NCBI GenBank assembly: GCA_907165065.1
Contig: OU015528.1
Location: forward strand, 27,436,015 to 27,500,014
Reading direction: 5' to 3'
Length of the DNA: 64,000 nucleotides
Origin: Caprimulgus europaeus
Lineage: Eukaryota > Chordata > Aves > Caprimulgiformes > Caprimulgidae
The stretch's first letter is position 1. Every line of letters starts with the position of its first letter. Below the pieces are notes generated by a model that worked only from the letters and a program-made list of their open reading frames with translations, had not been told where the DNA came from and did no database searches. Shown here one piece after another: positions 27,701 through 41,996 of the stretch. A program made the translations under genes and the position numbers.

Positions 27701-30700
27701 TCCACCATACTTGGGCAGTTCCTTCCATTAAAAAGCGGCAAGAACTAAAGTACACTCTGAAGCCCCAATTCAGAGTACTATCACTTAAGTTTTTCTCTTC
27801 TCACCTGTGCTAGTGAGCTTACAAAAAACACATGGGCACTTCATCTACACCAGTACCACTGGCTCAGTGTTTACTTAGCAAGACAGATACCAGTGCTTTT
27901 AGCAATGGCCTAAGTTTGCCATTGCAGACTGTCTTTTCTTCACCAGTACTCCCATAAATGCTTCTGTCTCCTTCCTGTTCTCTTGTCAGCCCACTCTTCT
28001 TCTGCTGCCCAGAGAGGAGGCATCCTGCCAGTCAGCAAAGGGCAGATATTTATCAGGCCACCAGAACACCTCTAAAAACTCTCAGGCTGTCTGGTTAAGT
28101 GTGCATTGAGCACACTGGAAATATTTCTAGTAAGACAAAGCTACTAACTTTCTTCTGTCCTTTCCTCCTAAGACAGCAGGACCCACGTTCCAGGCAGTGT
28201 GGAACAAATCATTTCTCCTGCCTCCTGCCAGCAACTGTCACAACCTGTACACATCCCATGATGGTGGTGTTTCATGTCTTTATTTTCCTTCAGAAATAAA
28301 GATATATCAACAGCGTGAACATCTGGACTAGAACTGTGTAATTGGAAAGTCCGGTGAAGATTTAATTTCTGCTTGGCTCAATACTTCCCAGGATACTGTG
28401 ATTAGTTTGAGATTGGTATCTCTCTGGGGAAACTTATCATCTTTCATCTTCCTGAGTCCTTTCATTTGACAGACTGAGTCACAATCAAGAAATTACCTGA
28501 TGATTAGTTGTTCCAGAACTTGATAGTTACTGCCTGTGTAGGATTTCATCTACAGCTGAATTACATCAACACTTTCCTCTTGCCATCAAAATTCCCCATC
28601 CCTCCAGTAACCTAAAACAACATATATTATTCGAAGCACAGTTTTCCAAGAAGATGAAACAGGAAGTCTACAAAACCTGCTACAAAGTTTGAGTGCTCTT
28701 GATCTGTATACAGAAGATGATCAAATATTATAAAGATAGGCATCAGTTTGGGATCTAAAAAATTATTAGCAAAGTCTGCTTTTATCCTCACTACTAATTT
28801 ATGCCGGTGTAGTTATAATACAACTATTCTCTACAGTATCATTTAACATGTTGTGATGATGTGGCATCTTCTCCATATTTATCCAGCAAAAGTCTTTCAC
28901 GAGCCTGCTGGCTGTTTTGTTCACTCAGTAAATTACCAACTGTTTGTCAAACTATCGCATCTCTTTCACAATTCCTTTTTCTTCCCACTGTCCTCCAAAG
29001 GACACTTTTCTTCTCTGTTTGTTAAAATGGCATGAAAAATCCATGACCCAGCAAACTCCAGCTTTCCCTTCGTTGTGTTCACAGGATGTCATTCAGTACA
29101 TTTTCTCACTTCCGTATTTATCATCTATCTAGATTGTGTATGCCTTTCTCTGAGGAATGCATGCATACTTCCCTGGGGTATCTAAGTTGATTTTGATTCA
29201 GACTTCTCGCCAAGTGAAAGCAGAAAGTTTAGGACATCGGTGAACTCCTCTAACCGTTTTATTTTCTTGTATTCATAATTGCCCAATGAGTGGCAGATAT
29301 GACTTGAAATTTTGTGAAATTTGTCAGTAATTATGAACGTAACTTTAAATCTGGTAATTAAATCTGTGTTGCTGCATTCTTTGTTCACATATGCTGGTTT
29401 GTGGTGGTGGGGGAAACACCCAAAATTAGTATACACAAAAAACCCTGTCTTGTTCATATAATTTTCCAACCTCCTCCTTGGAATCTCCTTGATTATATTT
29501 TCCACTGTTCAGAGATCAAGGCTTAGGCATTGTGTAAAACCCATTAATCCTACTTTGCAAGCTTACATAGCGCAAAACCTCTGTGGCTTTATCCTTAGAA
29601 GTGCACACAGAGATAATGGTCACCTTTCATTAGTTTATCTCCCTCAACTGCCACGCCATTGCTAGGCACTGTTCTCAGCCCTTTCTCATTTATCTTTGAA
29701 GGGATTTGGGCGTTATTTCTTCTTCACTTATTTTGTGGAGACCACAAGTTCATCTGTTACTGCAGTCTGTGAGACTGGAGACTTGCTTCATCTCGTGCCT
29801 TCTCCCTTAACAATTCAAAATTACTCCAGATTTCAAGCTGGAAAATATATTGCTAATTTTTCCAGTCAATCACTGTTGAAAAGCTGCATGTTTATGCTTC
29901 AGCTTCCTCAGCCAAAAAAAGAAAATCTGATTTGAAATTTTCTAATGATAAGGAATCAATTACTATTTGTATCTTATTTCTTGTTAGCTGGAAAAGCTAA
30001 ATATCTCTATTACAAAAATATTAAGTTGTTGTTCTACAGCAGTTTTATAATAATTTGAGAACATCTGTGGTGCGAGCCACCTCCAACAACACTAATGGGC
30101 TGTTCAGTCACATTGGCAACTAGTCAACCTAAAATTATTAGTTCTTTCACCTACTTCTCCTGTTTCCTATATTTCCATCACTACTATGGGGAAATTACAT
30201 AATTCATCTACCATGTGTTCTTGTTGGGGAGTATCCTGTAGAATTCATCTGCACTCTAGAATGAGGGCTCCTTGAGGCATCCTTAAAGACTAAAAAAGCA
30301 ATCTGAACATTGAAAAGGCACATCAAAATGTGACTAAAAACTCTGTTGATAGCAGTTCAGCTGAGGCAAATAGACCTGACAGATGAAATAAAACTTTTGA
30401 AGTAGGCTGCAGGACAGGGAGTCTGGGAAAGACTTTGCAACTGATCAAAGCCAATGGACATCACATAGCACAAAGTGAGCATGTGTCTGTCTCCAGTTAA
30501 GCAAAGATCCATACTCGACAATGTATTTGATGTCACCTTCTCTCCAAATTGGCATTATTGCTACATACACTGAAATTTTAGCTTGGTTAAATACGACAGC
30601 CAAAATATTTCTACTTATAGACATGCACTACTTTGGCTTTAGAGCAATGGAACATATTGTGCTTGTCATATAGAACTGGAATATTTTAGACTTTAAACAC

Positions 30701-33040
30701 AGGATTTTGAAAACTTGGGCGTGACTAACGCAATCAAAATGCCCATTCATTTTATGCTGAATTAACTATGTTGGCCATCTGATACTCAAACAACTTTCTC
30801 AGCAAAATGTCAAACAATAAAACCAAATGCCAAGACAAAAGCCTTAGAGGGCATCAAAAGAAGAAAAGCAATTAAGGTTAATATTAATTATATGACCACT
30901 GTATTACAATTATATTAAAGGTTTATAAATAACACAACAATCTGCAAGACCAAACAAACTCTAATGCAAACATTACATGCCTGCTTAATGCTCATAAAAG
31001 CAGGATTAGACATTATCCAATGGACTCAGTATGTAAGCTATTTGCAATTGTAGTGACATAGTTGTATCTTAGTAAAGGTCCAAAGAGATGTTTTATTAAA
31101 TGCTGACAGCTACTAATAACAGGGAAATTTCTGCTTCAGTTCCACCTTCTCTCCACTGGACCGCTAGGTAATTGTAAAAGAACTGTTCTGAAAACTTTGT
31201 TAAGAGAAAAATGGTGCGGTGTAGAAAAATAAAGACACCTCCCTAAAACACCTTATACTTCATGACATGCTTAAACTTGCACGTGCACCCATTAGAATGC
31301 CTCAAGTCACGGGGATCCATATGCATGATTAAATACAACAAATTGATTAGGACTAAGTGTTGGAAATTTCTGAAAATAATTAAGAAATGCTAAACACCTG
31401 CACACTCCTGCATCACTATTTTAAATCTACGAGAGACAAACAGTTATCACCCATAAGCACTAATTTACTATATAAAATGCATGTTGTATTCTCCATTGCC
31501 ATGTCGTAAGTTAAGGCCACCCATGGACATGACAAGGGAAGATACATACTCCTGCAACAGCCCTTACACAGGGTAATGGTTACTCTGCTCCACAGAGACT
31601 CTAAACAGGGAAAGGGGGAGAAATAAAGCATTTTAGAACACTACCCACATTTTTGCACGGATTTGCCTTGAAAAATAGCATGCACCAACTATGCATAACT
31701 TTTGAAGATACATTTTTGCACATGACTAGCGAGGTGGTTGCTTTCTGCATCCTCGTGGGCACGGATCATGTGAGCATATTCAGCAAAAGGCGAGTACCTC
31801 TGAAAGGCAGCACCTTCAGAGGCTTTGACACCGTTTGACTTGACAACAATAAAAAACACCCTATGCAAACAGCAAAACTACTAATTTCACCACAAAATAG
31901 TAAATCTGGCATTTATTTGGGTGAAAAAAACTTGGAAGCAACATTTCCATGTTCCCAAGCCATAGAGGTTCCAAACAGCATCTGCTTCAAAAATCTGCCA
32001 TGTTATTTAAGCACCCACAGACTACACCCATATCTGAGTGACTATCAGGGACCCTGCTGATGCTCCCGTTCTCCACCAGACTCTTCTTGGCCCAGAACTA
32101 TTTCCACAGACACTTTAGCTAGAAATTCTGCACCACAACTGCGCACACCTCTGCAGCAAAGGCACAACATCTTGTGACTTGGCCTCACATAGCTCCATTT
32201 CACTGTACTTACTTTCTTACCAAATCCTTTCACTTCTCCTACAAATGGCAGCCTCTTGTTAACTTGGATGTTACAGTAATAATCACATATGCCCTATCTC
32301 CATAATGGCAGAGGTCACTCTCATGTGTTTAGACATTCCCAGGAGTGGATTAGTGCACAAGTGGAGCATCACATCTATAGCTCTTGGTAGATCTCAGTTC
32401 TTTCAAAGCACCTGCATCTAGGGCTGTACAGGAACTGAACGGGTTTCACACTCCCAACCTTTCCTCCACCCATTTTCATTCCTACATAAGGAATCTGCTC
32501 ATCCTCCCATCCCTCTTCTGAGACCCATCATCTTCCTCACTTCAGCTGGAATGACAGGATTAGTTGGCATAATCACAAACACTCCAGAGAACTCTACTTA
32601 ACATTCTTAAGTCCTTGGCATTAGCTTAGCAAAAGGTTTTTAACAGAGATAGCAAAGACAGTTTTGGAAATCTTGATTAAAGTCAGTTATGCAAATCAGT
32701 TTTCCAGATTTTTATATACTCACTCTCAAAATTAATTATCAAATAGCATTTAATCAAAAACTAATCTAAAAAAAAATTCAGGTGCTACCAAGAGAGTTGG
32801 AAATTTTCAAAAGACAACTTTGTATAGAAACCTACGTACACCTAAACTCTTGCCCCTGCTTCTCAAGGCTGCCAGAAGTTATTATCCATTGTGCATTCCC
32901 AAACAATGTACTTCATGTCTAAATGCAGTTCAGGATTTGAAATAATAAAAAATGTAAAAGTAGCTGGAGCAGATGTTCACAGATTCTGCTTTATCATGGC
33001 TAATTTTTCCAGACTGCATCTGTTGATACTCCAACCCAGT

Positions 33041-33110
33041 CACAAAAAAACCCCCAAACAAACAACAACAACAACAACAAAAAAAACCCAAAAAAACCAA
33101 CAACCAAACA
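33041..33110. repeat. (CAA)n and A/C-rich simple repeat
   Basis: A core of repeated CAA units is flanked by A runs and CCC or CCAAC units. In NELL2 sense this is a G/T-rich tract. Confidence 0.75.
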
Positions 33111-36100
33111 GTAAGATGGAGTCCACTGAAACTGTTAATGGAACTATTCCTCTTTTGTTTGGGAACTACATCAATGAGGGAAAGCCTTAGAGTTACTAAT
33201 AATAAAAAAAAAATATCGAAAAAAACCCAAGAAAAAACAAACTACATTAACACTCTTATTGTCTTCAAGGGGACCTTTCCAGATATTAGACTCAGAGTCT
33301 GTGTGCTTGTGCAACCAGGTGGTTATTTTCTGCATGGGACCGTAGTGTATGCCAGTCTCTAGGAGAGCTGCAATACTTTCACCTTACTGATATGTCAGCC
33401 AGCTCACTTTTTTTCCTTTTCCTTTGTCTGCTGCTACCTTTCTATGGAAACCAAGAATCAGAAAGTACAGATAAAAAAGATTTCATTTTTAATTATCACC
33501 TATTAGCATCAAACCTGCATAAGGCAAAACACAATTCTGCAATTTCAATGGCAAAGAAAAGAAATAGCTACTTCTTTAAATGCAATTGATTTCACTACCA
33601 AGAATCTCAGAAATGACTGCAATAGGTTAAATAGCATTAAGACAAAATGCTTATGAATTTTATGAAACCTGTTATCAGTGGTTCTCATTTTTTACAAACT
33701 CTTGAAAACCTGAGAGAAAAATATCAGTTTGTGCTGACAAATTCTTGAATTTTTTTTCAATATATTATTAGCAAAGACCTTCTTTTCATTAGCTGCAGAG
33801 ATCTAGTATGGATCTTTAGTAGAATTGCAAAAGAACAGTGGATTTATGATGATCACATTTGACAGATAAGGAATTTGAGGTGTTGCTCCAGCAAGAACAA
33901 ATACTGTCTTTCCTGTGTAACAATCTGGTTTTGTTAGAGGAAACTTTATTAAGAAAATGAATCTACTTGTGATCACATCACCTCAATACATGGTGAATAC
34001 TTCAGTGTTTCCACAAGAAATATGAGAAGCAAATAACCATAATGCTAGAAATGTGCTTTGAAGACTTAAGATAATTTTATTACAATACTGAATTATAATG
34101 AAAAGACAAATTAGTTTCTCTTTCCCCCTCCCTCAAATTCTGTTGTTCTAAGAGCTAAAACAATGTGAGCAAATATCTTGAGAGAAAGAAAAAAGAAACA
34201 TTTTGCCTTCAAATCTTGAATAAATGTCAGTAATTCAGTATGTCCCTTTACTGCAGGACAGAATCCTGACTATGAAAACGAGGCATAGCCCACAGTGCCA
34301 ACAGCTCCAGGTCAGACCTCATGGATGACTAGCCAGAAATGCAGAGAAACAGCTGAGAGAGAAGCCTGACAGGACAATGACTCATTTATTTTAGTTTTTC
34401 CTTACTCTTCCCACACCTTTGTCTCTATATCCAATGTCTTATCTCTTCTCTTACACTTAAATTGTCAAATCCTACAGAATGGAGGACTGTCTTCTGTGTG
34501 TACAGTAACCAGACTGATGGCTTTTCATAGCAGCAGGGTTTTAAAGATACCTTAATACAAATAATAGTGATAACAAGTACAGCTACTCAAATACTCTCAC
34601 TGAAGCCACCTACTTCCAAGTAAACCATGGTCTGCTAAGAACTGCACTCTAAATGGCAGCATCCAGTTTCTTTTGCAATATGACCTTCAAACTTTCTTTT
34701 TGGCGGAGGGAAATGCAAAGAGCTGTCATTCTCCAAGGGAGAGAGTTTCTCCTGTTCCACAAAATATTTTATCTCAACAACCACCTTAGGATTTTATTTA
34801 ACAGACCTTGATATCTGTCCACATATGTTTAGAAGAGGTTAGACTTCAAAACATGGAATTTTATTGGAAAGAATGAAGGACAGGGCTCTTGCAGTCCATG
34901 ATCAATCGTCAGCAAGAAAGAAGAATGATTGTGAGTTGCTTTAAACAGTACTGGTAAATTGCTCTCATAACAAATCCCAGGCTGAAAGCAAAACCCAGCA
35001 CTATTCTAGCTACTAAAAAGAAACCCAGCTCTGTTCCAGCTGAAAACCAGGACAGCTTCCCAGATGATGAAAGACTGTTGCAAGGTACACACAGACTAGT
35101 TTTCAGAGTACAGCAGAAGCCAAGGTGAGGATTTTAAATCTGTTTGCCCACACTGTAAAAATCAACCATTGCGTTTTCATGGAGCTCAAGATGTCACACT
35201 GGAAACAGGAGCAAATGTGTGACTCAAGATGGCTGAACTGATGCATGAAAACAAGGATGTGATTCCTTTATTTATGTATATGTCTATCTTAATTTTATAT
35301 TTTTTAAAACACACTCACTTTTTCCCACGTCTTCATAGCAACTATGTAATAAAGTACTGCAAAATCAGTAAAATTAAAAATTTGTGGTTAGGAGCTTAAA
35401 CCATACTACCAACTCTATACAAACAAAGCCACAGAAAACCATGGATTATGCATTCTTAAGTCATATTCTACTACTATTAAGAAGCCTGTCTGAGAACTTT
35501 ACAACAACCATATACAAGATTGTTCTCTCTTCTATGCTATACTCAGATTTGATTTGTCATTTAGGTGCCTTGAGGATTTAGCAAAGCTTCTGGATATGTC
35601 ATGATGGAAAAATCTACAAGACAAACTCCCTCTTCACAAGTCTGCAAAATGTGCCTAGAGAGTAGAAGTACTCCCTCACTAGAAATAACAGGTATGTGCC
35701 TATTTGCCAGGTAAGTTAAGCATATTTTATTGCTTTGCTTTCAGGATAGGGAAAAAAAAATATAATTGCAACTAGGCATTTTCTGCCCCAATTTATTACA
35801 TCAAACAATGATGACGCTGTAATACCATTCTAACACTACTGTCTATAAGTATATTCTTGCCATCAGAAATAACCACAATAAAAAAGCTCTTCTTCACCAT
35901 AATAGCTTACAACAATGCAAAACAACAAACAATATCTTCAAATTCTATTCACCTGCTAGGGAAAAATCCTAGACGTTAAATAATATTAAGGGATTTTAAC
36001 CAAACGTCATCAATTATAAAAAAAATCTGGGAAACCAGTCAAAATTATACCTGAAAAATGTTTACATAATTTTTTTCCAAGAGCAACCAGGGCAGTATCA

Positions 36101-36276
36101 GGATTTTTATTTCTAAGTAGAAATTTACAGAAATCATTTCAACAATAGCAAAAAAAAAAAAATACTAGTGAGCTATTCCCTGCTTAGTATGGTCAACTAC
36201 CCTCTCAAATAAATGGACAGAGCTTTCTTTTCTTCTTAGTGGAAATTGGTACCAAATAAGACACCCCCCCACCACG

Positions 36277-36298
36277 CACACACACACACACACACACA
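36277..36298. repeat. (CA)11 microsatellite
   Basis: Eleven uninterrupted CA dinucleotides follow a C-rich stretch (run of C at 36263-36270). This is a likely length-polymorphic site. Confidence 0.93.
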
Positions 36299-37388
36299 AA
36301 AAAAGCAAACATTAGTAAAAACACTCTCTATTGTCAAAGATGCTGAACAGTGATACAAAAACATGAGAATCACTGTAGATACAGTACTGTGCCTGGTACA
36401 GTGAAGAAAGCAAGTAGCAGAAACCGCAAATAAAGAAGACTGCAATGACTGTTTTGAAAGGAACAGATGAGGAAAGTATGAGAAAGGATTGTTACACCAT
36501 TTCTGCTGAGATTTCAGTTTTCAAGTTGTGTCTCACATGGGACAAAGTGGCCATTATTTGAAGCTGAATATATTTCATGAGCTGACAGATGTAGAAATGG
36601 TGATCAATAACAGCCTGGAGGTCTATACATCATACTTCAGATATCTGCAAGTGATGGCTAAGAGAACTAACCAGGCACTAGAAGGCTTTATTCACTACAT
36701 GCTTCCCCTGAAAAAAATTCAAACTTCTGCAGTCCCAAAGACTGAAAGTCACCTGTTTAAATCTTTATCTTTACAAAAAGACAAATAAAGGGTAACAGTA
36801 TACATCATTTTATATTCATCTCACTGAATCAACTTCACTCATATTTTACCATCCCTTCCTTAGACTGCCAGGAAAATAAGATCACAGTATTGATGGTTTT
36901 ATGGTGCATTTTTTTCAGTATTTTATGTACTGAGTTTCAGCCTTCACAACCTTCCTATTTTTCTCACGTGACACAGACACTGCCAGAAACCCATACATGT
37001 GCCTTCTTTTACAGTCCCATGGTTCCTACCAGCATCTCTCCCCAGGCTGTTATGAATAAAAGCATTTCAAACTGGTCTCTGAAAACTGCACAATAAGCCA
37101 TGAATCTCGTTTGGTCGGTTAGTTGGTTTTTGGTACTTTGCTCTATCCAGCTCCATGAAGTGCCCTCTGCTTCCAACGTGTTACTCTTCTGTGACCTTGT
37201 CCAAAACCTGCAGTTTTGGGGTCTTCAGTTAAAGCCAAGTTCTGCTCTTTTCAGAACATATGTCCATTAAAGATCATCGTTACTGGTACTACAGAAATTT
37301 GCAAGATCTATAGAGGAAAAGCTCCAGGCAGAAACTAGAACTTCAGCTACAAGCTGCTGATTTGGCAATGTGCTCCTAGTTATGGGAT

Positions 37389-37480
37389 AAAAAAAAAAAA
37401 CCCCAAAACCAAACAAACCACAAAACAAACAAACAAAAAACCCCACATCAAAACAAACAAACCATCCCCCCACAATCCAA
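37389..37480. repeat. A-run plus (CAAA)n A/C-rich repeat
   Basis: An A run is followed by about 80 bases built almost solely of CAAA, CCAA and CCCC units, ending in a C-rich segment. It reads as a G/T-rich tract on the NELL2 transcript strand. It is the longest of three similar tracts in the gene. Confidence 0.75.
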
Positions 37481-38821
37481 TAATGCAGGTGCAGAGTGAC
37501 ATTAGCTTATCACTGATGAGAACAAACACTGAAATCAATGCACAGACACGTGAACACCCACATATCCTAGGTGATTTTTGTAATTATAAATAGAACCAGA
37601 ATTTTTTAAATTTTTATTTCATAGCCACCTGACTACACAAATTCTGGTGAAATCAGCATTACTGAAGTTAGGGTAGTAACTTATTAGAGACTGGAACACT
37701 GCCAATCTGTCCACTCCCAGCTGTCTGAAAGCCAAAATATTGATATCTTATGTTAACATATGTTAATGTTTTATTTGCACTGGAAATAAGCTAAAATAAT
37801 AATATGCTGCAGGTATTTTATGTTTAGTGAACTCCCTAGTAAGAACATAATGAAAAATGAATGGAAAATAATAGGTTCTTTTCCCAGACAGCCTCATCAA
37901 AATAGGTGATAAGAAGAGAATGGGAGAGCAGAGCATGGCCTACAGCAAAATTTCCCATTTAAAAAAAATATTTTTAATTCTTTATCTATAAGATTACCAG
38001 TATTATGTTTCAAATTTCTTCTTTAGTGCAAACTGCTACACAGTGTAGTGTATGGAATGTATGTTAACGAATAAGGATTTTCTTAAGCACACTTTATTTT
38101 ATAATTCATTCCCCAGGCACACAGTAAGACTAAAATTAGATGACTTTACCATTAACAGGAATTCTCCTCATCTGCTGATAGACTGCCTCCAGACCTAGAG
38201 TCTTCTAGTGGAGTTCCATAATGCATGGGGTCCAGAATAGCTAAAAAGCCACTAACCTAGGAGGGAGCTGCACTGTGATGCATGAGAAGTCTGACACAGT
38301 GCACCAACTCCCCCAGTTCTCCTCTGCTAATGCAAAACAATGAAATTCAAAGGGCGTGGGGAAGGAAGAAAGGAAACATAGAAGCAAAATATTCCAAGAA
38401 GTCCAATTACTGTAAGCTTTATTTTAATTTACACAGAGCAACAGAGTGAGTTTCCTGTTCAGAAGGGAACTGTGAGTGAAAAGCTTCAACATTTCTCTTC
38501 TGGTGGAGGTATACTGCCCAGCTTACAAAGGTGGAGGAGATTACAAGCTCTGCACAAAAAAGACCCTGACAATTCTGACATTTGATATATAATAGACAGA
38601 AACCCAATATATTCCTTTTGTATAAGAGTAGTTTGAAAAATTCAGTAGCTTTACTATGGAAAGTATAGCAAAGACTGAGCAGCGAGGGTCAAGGATGAGG
38701 TTGGCCCTGCCTACCAAAGCCAAGGGAAGTCTTTTCACTGTCTTCAGCTGGCTTTGAGTTCAGCCCAGGAAAGGTCCCAAAATAAGAACACCTCAATGCT
38801 CAGCTTCCAGAGATGTTACAC

Positions 38822-39195
38822 TTTCCAGAGAAGAGAAGGCTCTGAGGAGATCTTCCTAATGTGTGCAAATGCCTGATGGAAGGGAATGAAGGACAAGGAG
38901 CCGTGACTCTTTTCAGTGGTGCCCAGTGACAGGACAAGACGCAATGGGCATGAAATAAAACACATGAAATTCTATTTGAACACAAGAAAGCACTTTTTTA
39001 CTGTGAGGGTGACCGAGCACTGGCACAGGTTGCCCAGAGAGGTTGTGGAGTCTCCATCTGTGTAGTCAAAAGCCGTCCAGACACAGTGCTGGGCATCTGG
39101 CTCTAGGTGGCCCTGCTTTTGTGCAAGGAGGGGTTGGACCAGATAACTTCCAGAGTTGCCTTCCAACCTCAACCATTCTGTGAGACTCTGAGATT
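38822..39195 (+). mobile_element. CR1 LINE 3' fragment, about 370 bp
   Basis: CR1 landmarks appear in order: GAGAAGAGAAGGCTCTGAGG, TTTTCAGTGGTGCCCAGTGA, CAGGACAAGACGCAATGGGC, then GGTTGCCCAGAGAGGTTGTG, GGTTGGACCAGATAACTTCC and a decayed octamer end. It is longer at its 5' end than the copies at 8746 and 41358 but still truncated and non-coding. Orientation is antisense to NELL2. Confidence 0.94.
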
Positions 39196-41357
39196 GTAGG
39201 AGTCAAATTCACAAATTATACATGCATCAATTATGCTTTTCCACTATAGCTTTGTAAATCTAAAATACCTCCACTAATTTTACTGACCTACATGAGTTCA
39301 AGGATACATTTTTTTTCCCCTTCAAAAATATTGCTTCAGAAAAAACATTTGTGTGCTATTTCTAAATGAATATAAATACTGCCTTTCTTTTGAAGACACA
39401 GAGTTGCTGAAGTAATAAATGGTATAAAAAGGCAGTAAAGTACAATGATATAATTCATCTCAGTAGTGCAAGTGCACACATTATGGTTTTTATCTGTCAT
39501 TATAATGTGATAGTATCATTGTATGTGATTCAAAAGCCTGATAAATAAGGTTGACATGAATCATTTCAGCATAGAAAATCCAGAAAGCAGAGGCTGAATG
39601 GACACTATTCTGAATATTATTTAACATTTAGCAGAAGTTCTGCATGCTGACTACGGGAGGTTATAATAAACAACATGGCTCTGGGAAATAATCCTGTGCC
39701 AGCTATATTCCAGATAACTTTTAGTACTATCCTAAAGTAGGCTAAATTCTCAAAATAACAGAATTTATGCTTTATTTGAATTTGTATCTTTAAAAAGCCA
39801 CATATAAATATTTATAATCAAAAAGCAACTAATCTTTTGCATTAGCCAGAATGTTGCTTCTCCTCTATATTCTGAAGTGTGCTTTTTTAAAAAAAGTTAT
39901 GATAAATGATTAATCACTGCTTCGCTGCTAAAAACTGCCTCTTCTTCCTCCAGTACCAATGCCTGCCCCGTTACCCTGATGAGCCTGCTGGCTGCCCCGC
40001 AGCCCTCAGACCCATGCCGTGTCCCTGCTGGAGCTGCTCTTTGGTTTCCAGACTGCCCCTTCTTCTGATTTAATGCAAGGATGAGATGGTCTGTTCAGAC
40101 AGCACCCACTAATCCTGTTGTTCAACCACTTCTGAGCTGCAGCCTCTTCTCTGTGCCACACTGAATGCAGGAAAATCACAGCATGCAGATTTGAACATAA
40201 CAACTTAGACTTTAACCTCCATTGAAATCTGTTGGAATGGATTTAAATAGTTTGGGATTAGGTCTACAAGTATCTGCAATGTCACTGGGAGGAGGACAGC
40301 AATTTCTTCCTGGAGATCTGTCTTTGATGACAGTAATTATTATTGTGCCAGATACTCGTACAAATATCACTTTGGGCCTTAAAAAAATGAAAATAATCTA
40401 GTTTATTTAAAATAGACTGGCTCCATTTTAAAAAGTACATATATCACATAGCTGTTGGAAGTGATGCTTTAGTGTTAATACACTGACTAATAAAAAAGTT
40501 ACCATAAAAAGATTTGATGACCAAGTAGCAATTGTCTCAGCTACTAAGACATTGGCAGTCATTCCATAATTCACTTAAAATAAATGAACTAATCCCTGTC
40601 ACTCTTAAGCCAAGTCCATGGTCTAAATCAGTTCTTTAGAGGGTCAGTAGAGGAGCTTAATCTCTCCCCAGTTTGTATTGGTGCCTATTATTACACAATG
40701 CATTTGTCTCTGCAGATGAGAAAATAATTTAATGAACTCTTGCACACACTTTTTCAGATAGGTTTAAAACTGCATTGGGAACAGAAAGGAAAGTGGTCTC
40801 TGCTTTCAAGCTCCAAACAATTCTCCACAGGAAGTTCCCACTGATCTAAGATGTATGCTCTGGCAGCTTGACTGAATTTTGTGTTTAGTATCTTTTCTGT
40901 AACTGACATATATATCTAACACATTGTCCAATTTATGTGCCTGGGAAGATCATAGCTTCTTTTAGCCCATTACAGTTAATAGAAAACATAATGATAATTT
41001 GCATGCATTGCCATTTGTCAGGCTAGCAGCATTGACCTTCACACAGGACAAAATAGAACAAGTTGCCTGAATGTCCTCAAACAAAGGTACAGAGTTAGGG
41101 GAGAAGGTCAGGGTTTGTTACTCTTGTTTTCTTTTGGCTCACAAGAAGAACCAAAGTCAAAGCAATATTCGTAAAAAAACCCAACAAACCACCACACAAC
41201 ATTCCTTACTAAGTGTTCTTCCAAACAAAATATTTAAGCAAAAAAACATTAAGTTAGCTGCGCTGAAACTGAATGCATTGAAAATGTCAAACATGATATG
41301 ACAAAGCTGCACAATCCAATATTAAAATGCTAAGCTGAAGTTAGCTTCCTAGATAAA

Positions 41358-41567
41358 AGGAAGACAGTTTGTACGATGAGGACGGCAAAACACTGGAACA
41401 GGTTGCCCAGAGAGGTGGTAGAAGCCCCATCACTGGAAACATTCAAGGTCAGGCTGGATGGGGCTCTGAGCAACCTGACCTAGTTGAAGATGTCCCTGCT
41501 CACTGCAGGGGGGTTGGACTAGATGACCTTTAAAGATCCCTTCCACCTCAAACCATTCTATGATTTT
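41358..41567 (+). mobile_element. CR1 LINE 3' fragment, about 210 bp
   Basis: This short 3' end shows AAAACACTGGAACAGGTTGC, GGGGGGTTGGACTAGATGAC and the end CATTCTATGATTTT. The GGTGGTAGAAGCCCCATCAC block differs from the copies at 8746 and 38822, so it belongs to another CR1 subfamily. Confidence 0.94.
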
Positions 41568-41925
41568 GTCTTGAAACAAATACCAATGCCTTCTGAAGAA
41601 CAGTGTATTAGGCACCACTTTTTCTCAGCATTTAAGATTAAGAGACTATTCAATACTAAGGATAGTGGCTCCTTGAGCAACACACCCTAATTAGCTGCTT
41701 TCTCAATTATAAGCCATCTGTGTTAGCTCTACATAATCTAGTCAGATGCCACATCTCCTGATATTGTTCTAAGAATTCAGAACAAAAAAGTTATTCTCAG
41801 AACTTATCCAAATGGAGGAACTAAGCTTTGACACCTTGAGGAAGAACCATGGTCACTGAGCACACTAACCTCAATCAGCTCAAACCTTGAGCTGAAGACA
41901 CCAAGAAGACAGGGTACAGCTGGCA

Positions 41926-41996
41926 CATATATATATAAATGCATATATATACATATAAAAATATGCATATATATATATATATATATATATGTATAT
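41926..41996. repeat. (AT)n microsatellite, interrupted
   Basis: About 70 bases dominated by alternating A and T, broken by GCAT, ACAT and AAAA interruptions. The longest pure part lies near 41969-41990. It is probably variable in length. Confidence 0.9.
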
